From an uncultured Acidobacteriota bacterium (GTDB lineage: Bacteria; Acidobacteriota; Thermoanaerobaculia; UBA5066): a stretch of DNA of 39,691 nt. The DNA is taken from NCBI GenBank assembly GCA_903845115.1, contig CAIMWE010000034.1, positions 1 to 39,691 of the forward strand, in the 5' to 3' direction. This document shows, one piece after another, positions 38,952 through 39,691 of the stretch (position 1 is its first letter; every line of letters begins with the position of its first letter). A model generated the notes under the pieces. That model was not told where the DNA came from, did no database searches, and was given only the letters and a program-made list of their open reading frames with translations. The translations under genes were made by a program, and so were the position numbers.

Positions 38952-39691
38952 ATCTTTTCCCGGAACGACTCGCCCGCCTCTCGACCCCGGATCGAGGTGA
39001 CGTTCTGGCTCAACGTCCGGATGAGCTCCCGCACGACCTCCAGGCCCCGGCCACGATCGATCTCCGTGAGAGCCTGCCGGTAGAGCCTGTCGATCCCGGC
39101 CTCGCCGGGAGAGAGGGAGGCGCTCTCCGCTTCCTGCTTGACCTTCGTGCAGAGGATCTGGAGGCTCCGCTTCTCGTCTCCCCGCGCCACGGCGTTGAAG
39201 ACGCCGCTGTGCGTCGTCACCGTCGGGACCACGGAGCTGACGGACGCCGCGGGGACGGCCGGCTCGGCGGGGGGGGGGAACGACGGAGCCGGGGCCTGGA
39301 GGGGCGCGAGCCTCTCCAGGGACGCCGGGCTCGCGATCTCGACGAGCTCCGCTGCGACGAGCCCGTAGAGGGTCTTGGCGATGTCGAACGGCGAAAGCTT
39401 CGAGAGCTTGGCGATCTCCTCGATCGTCCGGCGTCCGTCGGTGCGGGCCACGACGAGCCACTCCTGGGGAGTCAGCGTGACCGGTTCCGACAACCGATCC
39501 CTGATCGCGAGGACCGGGACGACCGCCGTCCCAGGGATCTTCTTCGCGAGGATCTTCCACTCGTCGCTCCGGCGGGCGGCCTCCATCAGGAGGTTGGTGT
39601 TCGAGCGGTTGATCGTGCGGAACTCGCTCTCCACTCCGGGAGAGAACTGGAACTCGCCCTGGTTCCACAAGGCGAGCGAGTAGATCGCGTC
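38936..39691 (-). CDS. DUF4388-like protein, N-terminus beyond the window
   Basis: The C-terminal 251 residues of a gene that runs off the right edge. The visible part starts DAIYSLALWNQGEFQFSPG, the phrase typical of the C-terminal half of DUF4388 domains, which occur in signalling and gliding-related proteins. A winged-helix-like stretch follows (LTPQEWLVVARTDGRRTIEE, then IAKLSKLSPFDIAKTLYGLV). After a Pro/Ala-rich linker come helices with a repeat-like end (DRLYRQALTEIDRGRGLEVV). No catalytic motif is visible. The final codons and stop lie inside a 48-bp palindrome, so the C-terminal residues MSPLL may have been supplied by the inserted repeat. The function is unknown. Confidence 0.75.
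   Translation of the reverse strand, partial: DAIYSLALWNQGEFQFSPGVESEFRTINRSNTNLLMEAARRSDEWKILAKKIPGTAVVPVLAIRDRLSEPVTLTPQEWLVVARTDGRRTIEEIAKLSKLSPFDIAKTLYGLVAAELVEIASPASLERLAPLQAPAPSFPPPAEPAVPAASVSSVVPTVTTHSGVFNAVARGDEKRSLQILCTKVKQEAESASLSPGEAGIDRLYRQALTEIDRGRGLEVVRELIRTLSQNVTSIRGREAGESFREKMSPLL

Noticed and set aside
38823-39668. second minus-strand frame over the DUF4388 gene
   Set aside because: It reads a shifted frame of the gene and then the palindrome and repeats; the composition is not protein-like.
1-39691. CRISPR array, insertion sequence, prophage, toxin-antitoxin or restriction system
   Set aside because: No regularly spaced repeats, transposase, integrase, nuclease or paired small toxin genes were found on either strand.

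Overview
The window is very GC-rich and densely coded DNA with no rRNA, phage or transposase genes. It looks like ordinary chromosome of a Gram-negative (diderm) bacterium: it carries lpxC, an LpxL-type acyltransferase, an OmpA-family protein, a lipoprotein and ftsEX. The mix (NtrY/NtrX pair, HD-GYP and GAF/GGDEF signalling, a Ser/Thr kinase, a DUF4388 protein, a mitochondrial-type citrate synthase) and the many TAnnnT boxes placed directly before start codons fit Acidobacteriota or a neighbouring deep phylum. That placement is inference, not a sequence match.

Layout. 0.2-5.4 kb (minus strand): lpxC, a DUF4390 protein, and an NtrY-like kinase with its NtrX-like regulator. 5.6-8.8 kb (plus): GAF/HD-GYP protein, smpB, gmd. 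8.8-10.6 kb: alpha/beta hydrolase (minus), tRNA-Pro(TGG) (plus), glycerophosphodiester phosphodiesterase (minus). 10.6-13.3 kb (plus): an unrecognised protein, a lipoprotein and a DusB-type tRNA dihydrouridine synthase. 13.4-16.7 kb: homocysteine methyltransferase-like protein (minus), then a Y-x6-K enoyl-ACP reductase, an SDR and a SRAP/YedK DNA-repair protein (plus). 16.8-22.3 kb (minus): a GAF protein with a degenerate GGDEF domain, a Ser/Thr kinase and FabH. 22.3-26.2 kb (minus): rhodanese and MauE/DoxX membrane proteins, citrate synthase, LepB. 26.3-31.2 kb: queF, a structured gap, a metallo-beta-lactamase-fold protein, a ketosynthase paired with a catalytically dead ketosynthase, and an LpxL-like acyltransferase. 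31.3-35.9 kb (plus): glcD, gatB, ftsE, ftsX. 35.9-39.7 kb (minus): AI-2E-family transporter, OmpA-like protein, a palindrome/repeat-rich gap, and a truncated DUF4388 protein.

The genes mostly serve envelope and lipid work (lpxC, acyltransferase, FabH, enoyl reductase, ketosynthase pair, OmpA, LepB, FtsEX), RNA and translation (smpB, tRNA-Pro, dusB, queF, gatB) and signalling. The least explained parts are the ketosynthase pair lacking catalytic residues in its second member, the metallo-beta-lactamase-fold protein with an altered metal motif, two structured gaps that may encode small RNAs, a 48-bp perfect palindrome lying across a stop codon beside a 48-bp direct repeat, a terminator-like hairpin inside the 5' coding region of the AI-2E transporter, and a recurring leaderless-promoter pattern.
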